Below, piece by piece: positions 49,081 through 52,500 of a stretch of 52,500 nucleotides of DNA; position 1 is the first letter of the stretch; every line of letters starts with the position of its first letter. Location: positions 112,501 through 165,000 of the forward strand of contig CM022671.1 in the NCBI GenBank assembly GCA_012295275.1, given 5' to 3'. Below the pieces are notes generated by a model. It was given only the letters and a program-made list of their open reading frames with translations, was not told where the DNA came from and made no database searches. Source of the stretch: Chrysomallon squamiferum. Lineage: Eukaryota; Mollusca; Gastropoda; Neomphalida; Peltospiridae. The position numbers and the translations under genes are program-made.

Positions 49081-50178
49081 ACCTATTTAAAATGCAAACT
49101 GTATATTGATGATACTGAAATTTGTAAATGTAGTTTCCTTGAGGTCATAACAACATAGAGCGCACCATATGTTATAAATGTGTTTTGTGTGTACAAAACA
49201 GTTTTTAATTGTAGCTTTTCCTCACTGATGTCATGCTGCATCTTCCAACATCTGTTCCAAATGTATTTTGTATGCACATTATACTCACACCAATTATGTA
49301 CTTGTCAAAGCTGTTCTTTATGTTATTAATGAATTTTGGTAAAGTAAGTAATTATTTTATATATGTCTTTTCTTCTGTTTATATGAAATGTAAGGAAAAA
49401 TTATATTTTTAGCGAACAGTGATATACAGAACATAAATGGCGTATGTGTGTGTGTGTGTTTGTGTCTGTATGTGTGTTAGTTTGTATCTGTGTTTGTGTC
49501 TGCGTTAGTGTGTGTGTGTATGTGTTTGTATCTTGTAAACTTTAACTATCTTGTAAATATAATCCATCTTCTAATCAAAATATATACGAACTTCATTCTG
49601 TAATCAGGTATGGATGCATGTGTGTATGTGTGTGCGTGTGTGTATGTGTATGTGCTATGTTCTAATTGTAATATATATGTATTTCATTTTGTAATAGTGA
49701 CATATTCGTACTTCATACTGTAGTAGTGATATTTACTTATTGCACTTTGTAATAGTGATGTATATATATGTACTTCAAGTTGTAATTGTGATATAATGTT
49801 GTGTAGGCCAGATCTTACGCTCAGTTTATTCTAAGTATCGGTAAGAAAATATTTTGCACATTTGGTTTAATTTATGTACGGAGTATAACATACGTCTTAT
49901 GTATCATTTAGGTACTGGATAGACTTACATATATCTGTACTGTTTATGTACTGTTTTGTGCAGTTTTCAGATTTGTAACTGAAAATATTCTTATTTAATT
50001 ATCGTTCGCAAAAGATGTTAATCGAAATGCTATAACAGTTTAATCATCTGAGAAAGTAACACGCAGTTATAAGTGCACAGAAGTGCAACCAGATTTAAAC
50101 TTAATACGATTTAAAAAATAAAATACTAATTAAAAATTAATTTTTTTATTTTATTATTGTTTTCATTATTAATATTAT

Positions 50179-50215
<37 letters not shown>

Positions 50216-50300
50216 TTCGGTTGTTATTGGAGAATTATAACGTAATGTATGCATGTTATAAATATGAGATATAAAATACATATTGTCCAAACAAAAATGT
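49081..50300. other. AT-rich spacer with TG tracts and decayed repeats
   Basis: Contains TG-rich tracts (49441-49530, 49616-49655), diverged TTGTAATAGTGATATATGTA units (49660-49800), and (TA)n at 50184-50210. No coding signal recognised. Confidence 0.5.
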
Positions 50301-50304
50301 TATT

Positions 50305-50960
50305 TGATGTATACGTACTCTATGAATATGATGTGTGTGTGTTAGTGTGTATGTGTGTGTATATATATATGTATATGTTGTAAATATGATGAAGATGATT
50401 TGTATCCGTACAGATTATGAATGTGATAGGTTTGCATACGTTATAAATGTGATTATTATATGTCTGTTGTGAAAATGATGTTTGTGATACGAGGTTGTGA
50501 AAGTGATATGTATACGTATACGTTATGAATGTAATGTCTATAAGCTTATGCCACGAATGTAATGTATATCCATACATTATGAATACAATATGTATACATA
50601 CATTACGGATACATTATGAATGTGATATGTGTGTATACACTGTGAATGTTATGTGTGTACTACATTATGAACGTGATATATATATACGTACATATAAACA
50701 TGATGTACGTTATGAAGATATATACACGTACATTATGAAGATATTTAAACGTATGTTATGAAAATGATGTGTACGTTGTGCAAATTATGTGACGTTTCAT
50801 ACGTACGTTATTAATATGTCTATACATACACATACTGTATCAGTATGATATACTTTATTAATATGATGTGGATAGAAACACTTTCTGAATATGTGATACG
50901 TACAAGTTACAAATATGATACGTCTGCAAACACGCTGCCAACATAATATTCACATGCTGA
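50305..50960. repeat. decayed ~33-bp tandem repeat (TACGTTATGAATGTGATRTG)
   Basis: The motif TACRTTATGAATGTRATRTG recurs about every 30-40 bp with heavy divergence; roughly 15-18 copies. Confidence 0.65.
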
Positions 50961-51492
50961 AGTAATTACTGCATATATAATGCGTTTTTGCACGTGCAAA
51001 GTGTGTGAAAATGGTGAATCTAGATATAGATTTTTGAAAAAACAAAAAATGTCCCAGTCTATATGCAAATGGTCTAATTTCCAGAATATTCAGGACTTAT
51101 AGTATTTGGCTTAGGTTTTATGTCTATGTTACATTTGGAAACAACTGTTTTAGTTTGATAAATAATATATTTGGCAATAAAGATAACTCAGTATCATCAT
51201 TTATATTCATATATATTGAACAGTTCTCTAAACTAAACAATAAAATAGCTGAATGGTTTAATTTAATGTTTGGTGAAATTCAGGTTTATTTGCTGTTCTT
51301 AATAATTATGTTGTACGTGTTAACATGTTATAAGATACAACACATGTTCTGGACAGAAGAAACGTTGGTGATAAATTTTCACACTGCACGAACAGTAATT
51401 TTAAAATAAAATCGAACGCATATATGAATAGTTTTACTACGTTATGAAGATACATTTAACATGACAGTTCAGTGTTATTGACCAGTCTATAT

Positions 51493-51561
<69 letters not shown>

Positions 51562-52500
51562 TTGATCTTCTTATAATTATTAGAATAAGCATTGGGTCTT
51601 TTTTCTTTTTAATTTTAAATTGAATTTGTATTTATTTTTGTCTTTCCTTATACATATGGGTTGTTCCAGCAGTTTTAATTTAAAAGAAAACAATGTGTTT
51701 GTTTATTTCAGGTTAATCATAGCGCACCAGCGAATTATTCGTTCATTGTCTTTCATCATTTGGGCGTGAAAGGGTTTAACAAAAACTCTTTATATCCCTG
51801 TGTTATTAAGATGAACCAATACAGCATGACAATAAAATAATTCCGTTTGAAATCTTTCTTAAAACTAAAGGAACAATTTTACAATGGACAAATGTATCAG
51901 TTGACTAGGCTACAATAAAATTTCAGAAATATTCTTGGAAAGTTAACATTAAATATCGAGCAATACTGTATTCTTTGTTTTATAGTTATATAGTAGACTG
52001 TTGAAAAGTTGAATTGTAGTATGAATACAACACACATTTATAAGTCTAAGATAACAGCAGTTTTAAATGACGTATCTAAATGAATGTCTTACTCATCATG
52101 TTATGTCGTTCAGCTGAACAGTTTTATGTTATATTACTGAATTAATATCGCATAAAAATTAATGCATCATTTTAACACGAAATATTAGATTCCAGTGTCA
52201 GATGTAGAGAACTTTTCAACTGCGAAGTCGTACTCACGTGTATAAGTCTTCATGAAAGCATCTACTTTCAGATTGTATTAGCATCCCCTCGGCGGTGATT
52301 GAGAGGAATAAATATTCACAAAATCAGTAAACACCTTCTCTTTAACGCTGAATACTCATTGTGAACGTATATGTAGTGTTTATATTTACATAAAAGATAC
52401 GCATTCATACTTAATGTGATGCTTCTACGTACATAATTAAATGTGAATACGTTGTTTAGACGTACATTAAAGAAATGCAAATATGACACTTATCGTACAC
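50961..52500. other. AT-rich tail of window, (CA)n, no confirmed gene
   Basis: Holds a pure (CA)n at 51496-51559. A frame at 51155-51409 (84 codons) is not in a tandem repeat but has no family features. An acceptor-like TTTATTTCAG at 51702-51711 is followed by 42 open codons; see findings. Confidence 0.45.

Noticed and set aside
51155-51409. 84-codon frame with one hydrophobic segment
   Set aside because: Low-complexity AT-rich composition, no homology recognised, no upstream or downstream gene signals; length is within chance for this composition.

Overview
The window reads as nuclear DNA of an invertebrate animal. It is AT-rich, has spliced genes with GT-AG introns, and carries very many microsatellites and minisatellites. 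The protein families and gene style would suit a mollusc or another lophotrochozoan, but that placement is inference; no rRNA, mitochondrial or lineage-diagnostic gene was seen. There is no sign of operons, CRISPR or prokaryotic organisation.

The genes lie in the left 28 kb. (1) On the + strand, 2145-5809 holds the 3' part of a PLP-dependent L-serine/L-threonine dehydratase (SDS-like). Its N-terminal exons lie before the window, beyond an intron filled with an 18-bp minisatellite. (2) On the + strand, 8005-14519 is a complete three-exon Rab-like small GTPase (here Rab-A, 205 aa). (3) On the - strand, 27986-19267 is a complete five-exon DJ-1/PfpI-family protein (170 aa) with a Cys-His nucleophile elbow. 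(4) Inside its third intron, on the opposite strand, sits a second complete three-exon Rab-like GTPase (23096-24073, Rab-B, 202 aa). The two Rab genes share intron positions and phases and an identical 109-nt middle exon length, so they are paralogues. Both have a degraded guanine-specificity motif (NKxD) while keeping the P-loop, DxxGQE and a C-terminal CxC prenylation signal.

From about 28 kb to the end I find no convincing gene. This part is a series of minisatellite arrays with monomers of about 43, 43/57, 12, 62/54/50, 28 and 60 bp, plus decayed arrays, (GA)n, (CA)n, (AAT)n and GATA tracts and short unique spacers. Several arrays have a clean core and decayed edges. Five clean arrays and one decayed array share an ACGTA core.

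Mobile-element traces include two short non-autonomous hAT-like elements with terminal inverted repeats and 8-bp target duplications (2782-3136 and 24807-25054), a large inverted-repeat/MITE-like structure near 32.5-33.3 kb, an inverted-repeat unit enclosing a 45-bp tandem array (about 17.45-18.25 kb), and a dispersed repeat pair ending in (GA)n. Two places (about 3.85-4.07 kb and 25.5-26.5 kb) look like two sequences interleaved, which may be an assembly or consensus artefact. The first probably destroys a short SDS exon.

The dehydratase, the DJ-1/PfpI protein and the Rabs have no evident shared pathway. Apart from the Rab pair they look like ordinary neighbours.
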